From assembly GCF_014773225.1 (NCBI RefSeq), contig NZ_JACXAJ010000010.1:62001-126000 (forward strand): a DNA stretch of 64,000 nt, in the 5' to 3' direction. The first letter of the stretch is position 1; every line of letters starts with the position of its first letter. A program made the position numbers and the translations under genes. The notes under the pieces were generated by a model. That model worked only from the letters and a program-made list of their open reading frames with translations, was not told the origin of the DNA and searched no databases. Shown here one piece after another: positions 17,438-26,654 of this stretch. This DNA comes from Pontibacter aquaedesilientis. GTDB taxonomy: Bacteria > Bacteroidota > Bacteroidia > Cytophagales > Hymenobacteraceae.

Positions 17438-18532
17438 TTAATTAAAAGAGTATCCAAGGGAGATGATAATGGAATAAAGCCCCCCGGCATTGGCCGTGTT
17501 GGCATCACGCCCGCTTATCCGTGACATGGCCAGGTCTATGTCCAGGCCATTGTTCTGAAAACCCACTCCGAAGTTAGGCTGCACCTTAGACGAAGTGCTT
17601 CCATCGAAATTCCTGAACTGCTGGTAATTGTTGATTCCCCCGCGCACAAACACGGTATTGGCATAAGCCAGCTCCATTCCTATGTGCGGGTCCACGGAGG
17701 TAAAGTCGGATTTAAGCAGTACGTTGCGCTTTCCGTCAAATGTAAAGTCCACGTCTGTCGCCAAAAGGCCTGTGATCTTATCAGTAAAAGAGAAGCTTTT
17801 GCCTATACCTACCACTAAACGGGGGAGTGTCAGTTCGGCGGTGTTTTCAGGCAGGTCGTTGCCGGTTTGCTGGTATGTAGCCTCTAGCGCCTCCACATTG
17901 TGCGTCCAGGCAGTAAAGGTGGTCGTTACGTCTTTCGCCATCAGGCCAAAGTGCCAGGTTCCGCGCTTCAACTGCGCACCGGCATCAAAACCAAAACCCC
18001 AGGCATTGGCAAACTCCCCCACATTTCTGTATATGATTTTGGCATTCACGCCTAGCTGCAGCCCCTCTATCAAATTGCTCTTGCGGGCATACGACAACAG
18101 CATGGCGTAGTCTGCCACCGAGAAGAACCGGATACTGTCGTACTGGATGTAACCATACTCATTCTGCAGGCGACGCGTGTCCACAATATCGTCCACGCCC
18201 AGCCTGATGATTGAAACAGCTAAGGCGCTGCTTGAGTCAATGGGCATAGCGAAGCTTCCGAAGTCATTTTTGGCGATACCGGCGAACAGCTCCGAGTGCA
18301 TAAGCGCGATGTTATACCTGTTCCGAAGCTTCAGCAAACCCGCCGGATTCCAAAAACCCGCCGTGGCATCGTCGGCGATGGCCACCTGCACATTGCCCAT
18401 TCCCAGCGCGCGGGCACCCACCCCAATGTTCAGAAACTCATTGCTGTACTTGGGCGTGGCAACCTGCGCATGGGCGGCGCCAGCCCCCAGCAACAGGATA
18501 CTTACAAAGAGAAAGAGGGTAAATCTGTTCAT
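17438..18532 (-). CDS. porV2: Type IX secretion outer-membrane protein, PorV2-like
   Basis: About 364 residues from the ATG at 18532; a GTG two codons upstream is the alternative. A clear signal peptide (FLFVSILLLGAGAAHAQ) is followed by GVGARALGMGNVQVAIADDATAGFWNPAGL in two overlapping motifs, the hallmark of the PorV/PorQ family of FadL-like outer-membrane barrels. The protein ends in an aromatic beta strand (IISLGYSFN), as outer-membrane proteins do. PorV shuttles T9SS cargo from the translocon to the PorU sortase; here it is transcribed with the PorU2-like gene, so the pair probably works together. Confidence 0.87.
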   Translation of the reverse strand: MNRFTLFLFVSILLLGAGAAHAQVATPKYSNEFLNIGVGARALGMGNVQVAIADDATAGFWNPAGLLKLRNRYNIALMHSELFAGIAKNDFGSFAMPIDSSSALAVSIIRLGVDDIVDTRRLQNEYGYIQYDSIRFFSVADYAMLLSYARKSNLIEGLQLGVNAKIIYRNVGEFANAWGFGFDAGAQLKRGTWHFGLMAKDVTTTFTAWTHNVEALEATYQQTGNDLPENTAELTLPRLVVGIGKSFSFTDKITGLLATDVDFTFDGKRNVLLKSDFTSVDPHIGMELAYANTVFVRGGINNYQQFRNFDGSTSSKVQPNFGVGFQNNGLDIDLAMSRISGRDANTANAGGLYSIIISLGYSFN

Positions 18533-18737
18533 GGGCACAGGCAGAGTATATCAGTAAAGGCTTCTTGGCTAATTTTCAGAAAAAATCTCACGCTGCCACA
18601 GAGTGGCCATTTTGCCTCCTAACACTTCAAAAAATAAATAAGTTGACTAATTGTGACATTATTTCTCACTCAAAAATAAAGAATTTAATCCACAATCAGC
18701 TGCCGATTAAACCCTTTGAAAAAAGTTTCGTAATTAT

Positions 18738-18782
18738 TTTTACACAGTACCTTGTTTTACATAGTACCTTATATTAAATTTG
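18738..18782 (+). promoter_or_regulatory. Promoter and probable PadR operator of padR-pspC
   Basis: TTG at 18752-18754 and TAAATTTG at 18775-18782, spaced by 20 bp, fit the Bacteroidota -33/-7 consensus. A 16-bp direct repeat overlaps it: TTTTACACAGTACCTT (18738-18753) and TTTTACATAGTACCTT (18755-18770), one mismatch, period 17. One copy lies upstream of and over the -33 box and the other inside the spacer, a good position for repression by the PadR protein encoded just downstream. Confidence 0.6.
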
Positions 18783-18805
18783 CTTCAACATTAAACGGAA
18801 TCATC

Positions 18806-19150
18806 ATGAAAGTAGAAAACACACAAGTGCAGATGCGGAAGGGAATTCTGGAGTTCTGCATCCTGGAGATTATCTCTCGTGGTGAGGTATATGCGTCCGA
18901 TATGTTGGAGGAGCTAACAGCTGCCAAGATGATAGTGGTGGAGGGTACCCTGTATCCCCTGCTCACTCGCCTCAAGAACGCGGGGCTTCTCGACTATAGT
19001 TGGGTTGAATCTACCTCTGGGCCACCCCGCAAGTACTACACGCTCACCGAGACCGGGCGCTTATTTCTGGACCAGCTCCGGAATACCTGGACCGAACTGG
19101 TAGCATCCACAGAATTCATTATCCAACACAAGAAAGCTCAGCAATTATGA
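18806..19150 (+). CDS. PadR family transcriptional regulator
   Basis: About 114 residues from the ATG at 18806, which places the conserved MRKGILEFCILEIISRGEVY correctly near the N-terminus. The winged-helix core follows (VVEGTLYPLLTRLKNAGLL, then GPPRKYYTLTETGR, the PadR wing signature). It overlaps the next gene by 4 bp (ATGA), so regulator and PspC protein are coupled. PadR proteins usually repress their own operon; direct repeats across the promoter are the likely site. The inducer is unknown; envelope or cationic-peptide stress is a guess based on the PspC partner. Confidence 0.93.
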   Translation: MKVENTQVQMRKGILEFCILEIISRGEVYASDMLEELTAAKMIVVEGTLYPLLTRLKNAGLLDYSWVESTSGPPRKYYTLTETGRLFLDQLRNTWTELVASTEFIIQHKKAQQL

Positions 19151-21651
19151 AAAAGAACATAAATATCAATTTGCAAGGCATCATATTCCATATAGAAGAA
19201 GATGGCTATGAGCAACTTAGCAGGTACCTGATGTCTATCCGCAACTATTTCTCAAGTTATGAGGGACATGAGGAAATTGTGGCTGACATCGAAGCCCGTA
19301 TCGCTGAAATTTTCTCCACAAGACTATCTCCTGGCAAGCAGGTCATCACTTTGGAAGATGTGCAGTCGCTGATAGCACAGATGGGCGATGTGACTGACTT
19401 TGAGATACTGGAGCCCATGGAAGAGGAAATGCCTTACGGCGGTGCTGCCAGGGAAACCTACAGAGGACCAGAACCTGCATTTGCAACCACCGGCACCGAG
19501 GCCGCACCGAAAAGACTGTATCGCGATGTCTCCCGAAAAGTGATTAGCGGGGTGTCGGCAGGTATAGCCAACTACCTGAACATAGACCCACTCTGGATCC
19601 GTCTTATTTTCGTGTTCCTGGTGATCGGCACCCCTTTGACCGATGGCATTTCCGGGTCTTTCGGCCTGATCCTGTACATCATTCTCTGGATTGCGCTGCC
19701 TGTGAACTACTCTTTGCCCGAGATCACCGTCAAAAAACTATTCCGTGACCCGGTTGACAAGAAACTGGCCGGTGTAGCCAGCGGTATAGCCAAGTACTTT
19801 GGGGTTGACACCGCCGTTGTCCGCATTCTGTTCCTGGCGCTGATTTTTGCGGGAGGATTTGGCATACTTGCCTATATCATCCTCTGGGTTGCAGTACCAG
19901 AGGCCACTACCCTTACGGAGAAAATGCAAATGCAAGGGAACCCGGTTACGCTATCCAGTATTGAAAACTCCCTGAAAGAGAACCTGAACATGCGCGACCA
20001 TAACGGGGAGGAGAGCACAGCCGCTAAAGTACTCCTGCTCCCATTTCGACTCATATCGCAGGTGATAAACTGGCTTAGCAGAGCACTTGGTCCCTTGCTG
20101 GCCGTCCTGATCACGCTCATTCGAATTGGCGCGGGCATTATCCTGCTGGTTATATCTCTGGGACTGACTGTAGCGCTTTTCACCTCCCTGTTTGTGTCTT
20201 TGGGCATAGTTGATGAACATAGTGCGATCATGATGGGTGACTTTCCGGCCTCCGTTCTTTTGGAGGGCTTTCCCAGGCTCGGACTGGTGGCAGGTTTTTT
20301 TGTAGGACTTATACCAATTCTTTTTCTAATACTACTGGCAATCGGTCTGTTGGCGAAGCGTTTTTTCATGCGCCCACTGGTAGGCTGGTCCTTGTTCGGT
20401 ATCTGGCTGATCAGTTTGTTCACCATGATCACCTTCATTGCCATGCACAGCGAGAACTTCCGCCGATCGGGCGAAGTGATCGTTACGGAGTCGCTGCCGG
20501 TTTCGGATTACCCGGTTGTTACGCTGGATGGCTACAACACGAACTCCTCTTATGACAACCGCATTTATTTCGACGTGCAGAGCCATAGTGGCAACGACCT
20601 GGAGGTGATCAAGCGCTTGCAGGCGAAGGGCAGAACCGAAGCCGAAGCGCAGGAAAACGCCCGCATGGTAACTTACCGGGTAGTGCAGCGCGACTCTGTG
20701 GTGCGTTTCGACGATAGCTTTGAGTTCGCCTCGGGTGCCGCCTACCGCAACCAGCGCATGGATGTGACCCTGGCTATACCTCAGAACAAGCAACTGCGCC
20801 TGACCAGCAACTTCCTGCGCATGGTGCCGAGCAGTGCTTTTGAGGAAGAATACAGCCGTGAGAAGACACTTCGCAACCTGTGGCAAGTAAAAGGCAACCT
20901 GCTTGCCTGCGTTACCTGCGCATCTGACACGCTGGACGTGACCGAGAGTGATTTCACTTACAACTCAGCTGCCACCATGGGCATGGGAGGCAGCGTACTG
21001 AAAAACGAATCAGAGTATAGCTCCAACAAGCAGACCTATGACTATAGCAACTTCGACGCAATTACCGTCAACGGTGCTTACCATGTACAGATTACGCAAG
21101 GCAACAACTATAGCATCACTGCCAGCGGCAGCCCAGAAGATCTTGAAAAGATGGAGGTAAGAAAGGAAGGCGATGAACTGGTAATCAACCCCGAAGGCAG
21201 CACTTTTCGACTTTTCGACAGACAGAAAACGGTGCTGATCCAGATTACCCTACCCCGTCTCCGCAGCCTCGACTTGGGCGGCGCTATCAAAGCTGACATC
21301 GGGCACATCCAAACAAACCACCTGAATATTGCTTTAACCGGTGCTACGCAGGCGTTTGTAGATGTGAATGTGGATAGATTGCAAGCCGATATCGCGGGAG
21401 CCTCTAAAAGTACTTTCACAGGCCGTGCTCAAACCGTAGACATGGACATTGCAGGAGCCAGCAGGCTAGACGCGACAAAATTGGTTGCCAGCACTGTGAA
21501 TGTTGAGGCTGCAGGTGCCTGTTCGGCCGATGTTCACGCCACCAATACCCTCCGTGCTGACGCCGCAGGGGCTTGCAAGATTCGTTACAGAGGCAACCCA
21601 GGCAATGTGGTAACTGATGTATCGGGTGCTAGCAAGGTATCTCGCCTGTAA
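19147..21651 (+). CDS. PspC-domain membrane protein with C-terminal GIN (DUF2807) domain
   Basis: An 834-residue protein. Residues 1-100 are a helical cytoplasmic region. Two PspC domains follow (RKVISGVSAGIANYL near 130 and KKLAGVASGIAKYFGV near 205), each with a membrane helix. There are several more helices at 310-430, then a large extracytoplasmic part ending in a GIN/adhesin-head-like beta-helix (YSNFDAITVNGAYHVQITQG, then repeats of the type AGA/GAS). PspC senses envelope stress; the GIN domain is common in Bacteroidota surface proteins. Coupled to padR, so probably induced when PadR is released. Confidence 0.88.
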   Translation: MKKNININLQGIIFHIEEDGYEQLSRYLMSIRNYFSSYEGHEEIVADIEARIAEIFSTRLSPGKQVITLEDVQSLIAQMGDVTDFEILEPMEEEMPYGGAARETYRGPEPAFATTGTEAAPKRLYRDVSRKVISGVSAGIANYLNIDPLWIRLIFVFLVIGTPLTDGISGSFGLILYIILWIALPVNYSLPEITVKKLFRDPVDKKLAGVASGIAKYFGVDTAVVRILFLALIFAGGFGILAYIILWVAVPEATTLTEKMQMQGNPVTLSSIENSLKENLNMRDHNGEESTAAKVLLLPFRLISQVINWLSRALGPLLAVLITLIRIGAGIILLVISLGLTVALFTSLFVSLGIVDEHSAIMMGDFPASVLLEGFPRLGLVAGFFVGLIPILFLILLAIGLLAKRFFMRPLVGWSLFGIWLISLFTMITFIAMHSENFRRSGEVIVTESLPVSDYPVVTLDGYNTNSSYDNRIYFDVQSHSGNDLEVIKRLQAKGRTEAEAQENARMVTYRVVQRDSVVRFDDSFEFASGAAYRNQRMDVTLAIPQNKQLRLTSNFLRMVPSSAFEEEYSREKTLRNLWQVKGNLLACVTCASDTLDVTESDFTYNSAATMGMGGSVLKNESEYSSNKQTYDYSNFDAITVNGAYHVQITQGNNYSITASGSPEDLEKMEVRKEGDELVINPEGSTFRLFDRQKTVLIQITLPRLRSLDLGGAIKADIGHIQTNHLNIALTGATQAFVDVNVDRLQADIAGASKSTFTGRAQTVDMDIAGASRLDATKLVASTVNVEAAGACSADVHATNTLRADAAGACKIRYRGNPGNVVTDVSGASKVSRL

Positions 21652-21660
21652 TAGTTTTAC

Positions 21661-21694
21661 AAAAAAGAGGGATAAGCCGATTGGCTTATCCCTC
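21661..21694 (-). terminator. Terminator of cca (may act in both directions)
   Basis: GAGGGATAAGCC (21667-21678) and GGCTTATCCCTC (21683-21694) form a perfect 12-bp stem. On the minus strand it is followed by TTTTTT (the A-run at 21661-21666). On the plus strand there is no T-run, so it fits the minus-strand gene better, though it starts only 9 bp after the pspC stop. Confidence 0.8.
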
Positions 21695-21770
21695 TCCTAT
21701 ACCTATATTATCCTGCTCTTAGTACAAAATAAAACTTTATACCTGCTTACAGGTTCTATACCTGAGTGAT

Positions 21771-23198
21771 TCAGTTGTTTGGTGAGTTTACCTGGCGGAG
21801 TCCCATCTCTTCTCCCTTTTTGAGGAGGAAAGCGAAGGCTTCGCCAAACTCGTTTTTAACGGTTCCTTCCAGTATCGCCTCTGTCAGGGCTTCCTTTAAC
21901 TCCCCTACCGTCTTAGATGGCTTCAGATCGAATGTTTCCATAATGATCTCACCTGTAATCACCGGTTGGAAGTTACGCAGTTTGTCGCTTTCCTCTACTT
22001 CTATCAGGCGTTTCTCTACCTTGTCGAAGTTCTGCAGGTAGCGTTTTACCTTGGTGTCGTTTTTGGAGGTGATATCGGCCCGGCAAAGTTTCATGAGGGC
22101 GTCGATGTCGTCTCCGGCTTCGAACAGAAGCCTGCGCAAAGCCGAATCTGTCACGGTATCTTTCACCAGCGCAATCGGCCGCAAGTGCAGGCGCACCAGC
22201 TTTTGCACAAACTTCATGTGCTCATTCAGCGGAAGCTTCAACTCTTTGAACAGTCTCGGCACCATACGGGCACCCCGTTCCTCATGCCCGTGGAAGGTCC
22301 AGCCTACTTTTTCGTGGTAGCGCTTGGTATCGGGTTTGGCAATGTCGTGCATAATAGCAGACCAGCGTAGCCACAGGTCATCTGACACCTCGGCCACATT
22401 GTCGAGCACCTGCAGGGTATGGTAGAAGTTGTCTTTATGCGAATTCCCCTTGATGGTCTCCACTCCTTGCAGCTCGGCCATTTTCGGAAAAATAAGCTGC
22501 AACAGGCCAGAGGCAAAGAGCAGCTTAAAGCCATAGGAAGGTTGTGGAGACAGGATGATCTTGTTCAGCTCGTCCGTGATGCGCTCCTGCGACACGATTT
22601 TGATGCGCTCCTTGTTGTCGATAATGGCGTCGAAGGTCTCGGGGGCAATGTCGAAATTGAGCTGGGAGGCGAAGCGGATGGCCCGCATCATGCGCAGCGG
22701 GTCGTCGGAGAAGGTAATACCGGGTTCCAGCGGCGTGCGGATAATCTTGCGCTTCATGTCCTTTATACCTTCGAAGCGGTCAATCAACTGGCCGTAATTC
22801 TCTTTGTTGAGGCTTATACCCAACGCATTGATGGTAAAGTCCCGGCGTTTCAGGTCATCTTCAAGCGTCCCGGTTTCTACATCTGGCTTGCGCGTATGCT
22901 CCCGATAAGACTCCTTTCTGGCACCGACAAACTCTACCTCCCACTCGCCGGAGCGCAGCATGGCCGTCCCGAAATGCTTGAAAACCGACACCTTGGGCCT
23001 ATGCGGCAGTTTATGCGACACAAGCTCGGCAAGCTCAATCCCATTGCCCACACAAACCACGTCAATGTCTTTGGAAGGCCGTTTCAGGGCCAGGTCACGC
23101 ACGAATCCCCCGATCACATAAGCATCTACGCCAGCCTCCTCGGCTGCAGCGGCCACTGTGTCAAAAATGGGGTGCTCCGGTAATTTTATGTTATCCAT
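21771..23198 (-). CDS. cca: CCA-adding tRNA nucleotidyltransferase with HD domain
   Basis: A 475-residue protein. The N-terminal nucleotidyltransferase head has VIGGFVRDLALKRPSKDIDVV (G-G-x-V-R-D and the catalytic DxD), then RRDFTINAL and the RIRF-like DPLRMMRAIRFASQL. The C-terminal part contains an HD domain (MHDIAK with FHGHEERGA). It adds or repairs the 3' CCA end of tRNA; the HD domain gives phosphohydrolase activity in some relatives. Single gene with its own terminator. Confidence 0.93.
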   Translation of the reverse strand: MDNIKLPEHPIFDTVAAAAEEAGVDAYVIGGFVRDLALKRPSKDIDVVCVGNGIELAELVSHKLPHRPKVSVFKHFGTAMLRSGEWEVEFVGARKESYREHTRKPDVETGTLEDDLKRRDFTINALGISLNKENYGQLIDRFEGIKDMKRKIIRTPLEPGITFSDDPLRMMRAIRFASQLNFDIAPETFDAIIDNKERIKIVSQERITDELNKIILSPQPSYGFKLLFASGLLQLIFPKMAELQGVETIKGNSHKDNFYHTLQVLDNVAEVSDDLWLRWSAIMHDIAKPDTKRYHEKVGWTFHGHEERGARMVPRLFKELKLPLNEHMKFVQKLVRLHLRPIALVKDTVTDSALRRLLFEAGDDIDALMKLCRADITSKNDTKVKRYLQNFDKVEKRLIEVEESDKLRNFQPVITGEIIMETFDLKPSKTVGELKEALTEAILEGTVKNEFGEAFAFLLKKGEEMGLRQVNSPNN

Positions 23199-23294
23199 TC
23201 AAAAGTATCAAAACCTCAGACAGTACAGAACCGCACGGCTGAGGCACAAAAATAAAGAGATATATTGAAAGCCGCCGCTTATTTCGCCATTGCT

Positions 23295-23867
23295 TTAATC
23301 TCTGATGATTGTCTGTTTGCCACTTTCGTCAATCTTAATGATACGGGACGGCCTGCTCTCCACCTCCTCGTCCTGACGCCACTGCACCACATAGTCTACT
23401 CGCTCCTTGATCTTATCAGACACTTCGGCGAAAGTTTGTGGCGAGGGTTCCCCACTTACATTGGCCGATGTGGAAACCAAGGGGCGACCGATTTGCTGCA
23501 TCAGGCGGTGGCAGAATTCGTCTTTGGCGATACGCACACCGATGCTGCCGTCTTCGGCCACCAGTTCTTTCGGCAGGTTCTGGGCTCCTGAGAGCACAAA
23601 AGTAGTTGGTCGCTCCTGCGTTTTTGCCAATTCTGCAAAACCTGTTGGCACCTCCTCTACATAGCGTTTGAGCATTTCCACGTCGCTCACCAGTATAATC
23701 ATCGACTTGGACTCTTCCCGCTCCTTTATCTTGAATATTTTTTTGACAGCTTCGGCATTCTCGGCATCGCAGCCAATGCCCCATACCGTGTCGGTAGGAT
23801 ATAAGATCACGTTGCCGACCAGCAACTCTTCTTCCGCCGCCTGTACTTCTTTCAGAAAGTGTTTCAT
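23295..23867 (-). CDS. tsaC: L-threonylcarbamoyladenylate synthase (Sua5/YciO/TsaC family)
   Basis: A 190-residue single-domain protein. Motifs: ILYPTDTVWGIGCDAEN near 22, KIKEREESKSMIIL with the nucleotide/threonine-binding KxR..S pattern, and RPLVSTSANVSGEPSP. TsaC makes threonylcarbamoyl-AMP from Thr, bicarbonate and ATP, the first step to t6A37 in ANN-decoding tRNAs. The length matches the short TsaC form rather than Sua5 with its extra domain. It lies upstream of cca on the same strand, another tRNA gene, but with a 96-bp gap. Confidence 0.92.
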   Translation of the reverse strand: MKHFLKEVQAAEEELLVGNVILYPTDTVWGIGCDAENAEAVKKIFKIKEREESKSMIILVSDVEMLKRYVEEVPTGFAELAKTQERPTTFVLSGAQNLPKELVAEDGSIGVRIAKDEFCHRLMQQIGRPLVSTSANVSGEPSPQTFAEVSDKIKERVDYVVQWRQDEEVESRPSRIIKIDESGKQTIIRD

Positions 23868-23877
23868 CTTCTTGATG

Positions 23878-23962
23878 GTTAAATTGTTTAATGGCTAAAT
23901 GGTTGTTACTATAAATGCTTCTATACTTAATGAATAGGTATAGCTACGTTTAACAATTTAAC
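23878..23962. repeat. 11-bp inverted repeat in the tsaC-mce gap
   Basis: GTTAAATTGTT (23878-23888) is the reverse complement of AACAATTTAAC (23952-23962); inside, AATGGCT and AGCCATT-like words also face each other. AT-rich intergenic hairpin, no clear T-run. Function unknown. Confidence 0.5.
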
Positions 23963-23981
23963 AATACAGCCATTTAATCAT

Positions 23982-24383
23982 TTACCTAATCTCCTGTGTC
24001 AGCTCTATCAGCACGCCGTTTGCGCTTTTGGGGTGCACAAAACACACCAGTTTGTTGTCGGCGCCTTTTTTGGGTGTTTCGTTCAGCAGTGTAAACCCTT
24101 CTTTTTTCAGCCGCTCCATTTCGGCCAGTATATCTTCCACCTCAAAGGCGATGTGGTGTATACCCTCGCCACGCTTCTCTATAAATTTACTGATAGCGCT
24201 ATCGGGCGTTGTGCCCTCCAAAAGCTCGATTTTGGTGCCGCCAACCCTAAAGAAAGAGGTGTTTACTGCCTCTGACTCCACAAACTCAGTTTTGTAGGGC
24301 TCTACGCCCAGCAGTTTGAAATATAGCCCGTTTGCTTCGCTAAAATTCTTAACCGCTATACCTATATGTTCTACGTTTAGCAT
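23982..24383 (-). CDS. mce: Methylmalonyl-CoA epimerase
   Basis: 133 residues from the ATG at 24383; a TTG two codons upstream is less likely. Vicinal-oxygen-chelate fold with the epimerase signature: VEHIGIAVKNFSEA at the start, KIELLEGT, GEGIHHIAFEVEDI with the metal-binding His, and GVLIELTQ with the Glu ligand. It interconverts (R)- and (S)-methylmalonyl-CoA in propionate metabolism. The mutase genes are not in the window. Divergent from iscS. Confidence 0.93.
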   Translation of the reverse strand: MLNVEHIGIAVKNFSEANGLYFKLLGVEPYKTEFVESEAVNTSFFRVGGTKIELLEGTTPDSAISKFIEKRGEGIHHIAFEVEDILAEMERLKKEGFTLLNETPKKGADNKLVCFVHPKSANGVLIELTQEIR

Positions 24384-24500
24384 TTTCAATTTGTAATTAG
24401 TCTAAGTAACCTTTTTTTGTTAATTTTGCAGGGAATTCAAAACTAATAATTTCTCACAACTGTTAATCAGACAGGACAAAAAGAGATAAAAAATAGTGAT

Positions 24501-25715
24501 ATGCTAACATTTCCGATATACTTAGACAACAATGCCACTACGCCCATGGATCCACGTGTGCTGGAGGCTATGATGCCGTACTTTACTAACAAGTTTGGCA
24601 ACGCCGCTTCCCGTAACCACGCATTTGGATGGCATGCCGAGGAGGCTGTTGACTATGCACGTGAGCAAATTTCCTCACTTATCAACTGTTCACCAAAAGA
24701 AATCATCTTCACTTCGGGCGCTACTGAGTCTGACAACCTGGCTATTAAGGGTGTGTTTGAGATGTATGCCTCTAAGGGTAACCACATTATTACGGCTACT
24801 ACCGAGCACAAAGCCGTGCTGGATACGTGCAAGCACATTGAGAAGATCGGTGGCAAGGTAACTTACCTCCCAGTTGACGCAGAAGGTCTGATTGACCTCA
24901 AGCAGTTGGAAGAAGCCATCACGGATCAGACGATCCTGATCTCGATCATGTATGCCAACAACGAGGTAGGTGTGATCCAGCCGATCAAAGAAATATCTGC
25001 TATCGCCAAGAAGCACGGTGTGCTGTTCTTCACAGACGCGACGCAGGCAGTTGGTAAAATTCCGGTAGACGTGGAAGCCGATGGTATTGACCTGTTGGCT
25101 TTTTCCGGTCACAAGATGTACGGCCCGAAAGGTGTTGGTGCCCTATATGTACGCCGTAAGAACCCGCGTGTGAAAGTAACTGCCCAGATGGACGGTGGCG
25201 GACACGAGCGCGGTATGCGCTCTGGCACGTTGAACGTAACAGGTATAGTTGGATTGGGCAAGGCCTGCGAACTGGCCAAGCAAGAGATGGCAGCCGATAC
25301 AGCCCGTATCTCTGCTATGCGCGACCGTCTGGAGAAAGAGCTTCTGACAATCGAAGAGTCTTATGTGAACGGTTCTGTTGAGCACCGTCTGCCGCACGTG
25401 TCCAACATCTCTTTCAAGTATGTAGAAGGTGAGGGTCTGATGATGGGTGTGAAAGACATCGCTGTTTCTTCCGGATCTGCCTGTACTTCCGCTTCATTAG
25501 AACCATCTTACGTACTAAAAGCGTTAGGTTTAAGTGATGACCTGGCTCACTCTTCGCTGCGTTTCGGCCTGAGCCGTTTCACAACTGATGAGGAAGTGGA
25601 CTACGCCATCGACCACGTAAAAGAAGCGGTAAGCAAGCTGCGTGAGATGTCTCCTCTGTGGGAGATGTTCAAAGAAGGTATCGACCTGAACTCAATTGAG
25701 TGGGCGGAACATTAA
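24501..25715 (+). CDS. iscS: Cysteine desulfurase IscS
   Basis: A 404-residue PLP enzyme of group I. Key features: [14 protein letters not shown] at the N-terminus, [12 protein letters not shown] with the conserved His, [16 protein letters not shown] with the PLP lysine, RSGTLNV, and the long active-site loop [17 protein letters not shown] with the catalytic Cys. It takes sulfur from cysteine for Fe-S clusters and tRNA thiolation. First gene of an isc operon. A TAATTTTG box at 24421-24428 fits a -7 element, though I see no good -33 box; no IscR gene is present. Confidence 0.96.
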   Translation: MLTFPIYLDNNATTPMDPRVLEAMMPYFTNKFGNAASRNHAFGWHAEEAVDYAREQISSLINCSPKEIIFTSGATESDNLAIKGVFEMYASKGNHIITATTEHKAVLDTCKHIEKIGGKVTYLPVDAEGLIDLKQLEEAITDQTILISIMYANNEVGVIQPIKEISAIAKKHGVLFFTDATQAVGKIPVDVEADGIDLLAFSGHKMYGPKGVGALYVRRKNPRVKVTAQMDGGGHERGMRSGTLNVTGIVGLGKACELAKQEMAADTARISAMRDRLEKELLTIEESYVNGSVEHRLPHVSNISFKYVEGEGLMMGVKDIAVSSGSACTSASLEPSYVLKALGLSDDLAHSSLRFGLSRFTTDEEVDYAIDHVKEAVSKLREMSPLWEMFKEGIDLNSIEWAEH

Positions 25716-25724
25716 TCAATTAAA

Positions 25725-25769
25725 ATCAGGAATGGGGAATTAAGCATAGCTTAACTCTTCAATCCTGAT
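25725..25769. repeat. Intergenic hairpin between iscS and iscU
   Basis: ATCAGGA (25725-25731) faces TCCTGAT (25763-25769), with an inner palindrome TTAAGC-ATA-GCTTAA (25740-25754). No T-run follows. Such an element could set different levels of IscS and IscU by mRNA processing; this is inference. Confidence 0.5.
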
Positions 25770-25806
25770 GCAATTCATAATTTTTAATTCGTAATTAAAT
25801 ATAGCT

Positions 25807-26220
25807 ATGGCTTATTCAGATAAAGTAATCGATCATTATAACAACCCACGCAACGTTGGAACGCTTGACAAAGCGAAGAACAATGTGGGTACCGGCCTGG
25901 TAGGTGCGCCTGAGTGCGGCGACGTAATGCGCCTTCAGATTGAAGTAGACGAAAACCAGATTATCACAGACGCAAAGTTCAAGACTTTTGGTTGTGGTTC
26001 TGCTATCGCTTCTTCTTCTCTGGCTACCGAGTGGCTGAAAGGAAAATCTGTGGACGAAGCCCTGTCAATCGACAACATGGACATTGTGGAAGAGTTGGCC
26101 TTGCCTCCTGTGAAAATTCACTGCTCGGTACTGGCTGAAGACGCGATCAAGTCTGCCATTAACGACTACAGAGTAAAGAACGGCCTTCCAGCATTGGAAA
26201 TGCCTAAATCTCACCACTAA
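25807..26220 (+). CDS. iscU: Fe-S cluster scaffold IscU
   Basis: A 137-residue IscU. All three cluster Cys are present: VGAPECGDVMRLQIEV, KTFGCGSAIASSSLATEW and PPVKIHCSVLAEDAI. The LPPVK motif that binds the HscA chaperone is present (LALPPVKIHCS). It receives sulfur from IscS and iron to build 2Fe-2S and 4Fe-4S clusters. It lies 91 bp after iscS and 15 bp before the next gene. Confidence 0.97.
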   Translation: MAYSDKVIDHYNNPRNVGTLDKAKNNVGTGLVGAPECGDVMRLQIEVDENQIITDAKFKTFGCGSAIASSSLATEWLKGKSVDEALSIDNMDIVEELALPPVKIHCSVLAEDAIKSAINDYRVKNGLPALEMPKSHH

Positions 26221-26235
26221 GACCTAGACTCACGC

Positions 26236-26643
26236 ATGGAGTCAACACCAGAAGTACACGTAGAGATTGCGCGTATTCAAAAGCAGATTGAAAACCACTT
26301 AGGATTAAGTGGCGACAGTCTGCTTTTCGAATTCAGACAGATGGACAACAAAGTGCGTCTGGACCTGATTACGGTAAACCCGCGCCACAATCAGTCGTTC
26401 CTCTTCCATACCGAATTGGGCTACGACAAACTGGATGTGCTGCACCGCATGCTTGACTACGTGCAGAGTTATAAAGACAAGGAGAGCCCTTATACCGTAC
26501 AATGGATGGCCCGTGGAGATAAGGAATTGAATACTTCCTATTTCCGGGCACACAACATGTACGAGGCGCTTGACAAGTTATACTTTGGCCGGGACATGAA
26601 CACGATCACTGTTTTCAGTGTTGTATTAAACCCGGTGTCTTAA
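26236..26643 (+). CDS. Conserved hypothetical protein inside the isc operon
   Basis: A 135-residue soluble protein with no signal peptide, membrane helix, Cys or recognisable catalytic motif. It starts 15 bp after iscU and ends 11 bp before iscA, so it is part of the Fe-S assembly operon in position and spacing. Notable segments are [38 protein letters not shown] and [17 protein letters not shown], an alpha/beta arrangement that suggests a small adaptor-like fold. It replaces the hscB/hscA/fdx block usual in proteobacterial isc operons. I do not recognise a family; a role in cluster assembly is inferred from position only. Confidence 0.8.
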   Translation: MESTPEVHVEIARIQKQIENHLGLSGDSLLFEFRQMDNKVRLDLITVNPRHNQSFLFHTELGYDKLDVLHRMLDYVQSYKDKESPYTVQWMARGDKELNTSYFRAHNMYEALDKLYFGRDMNTITVFSVVLNPVS

Positions 26644-26654
26644 AGAAAACGATT

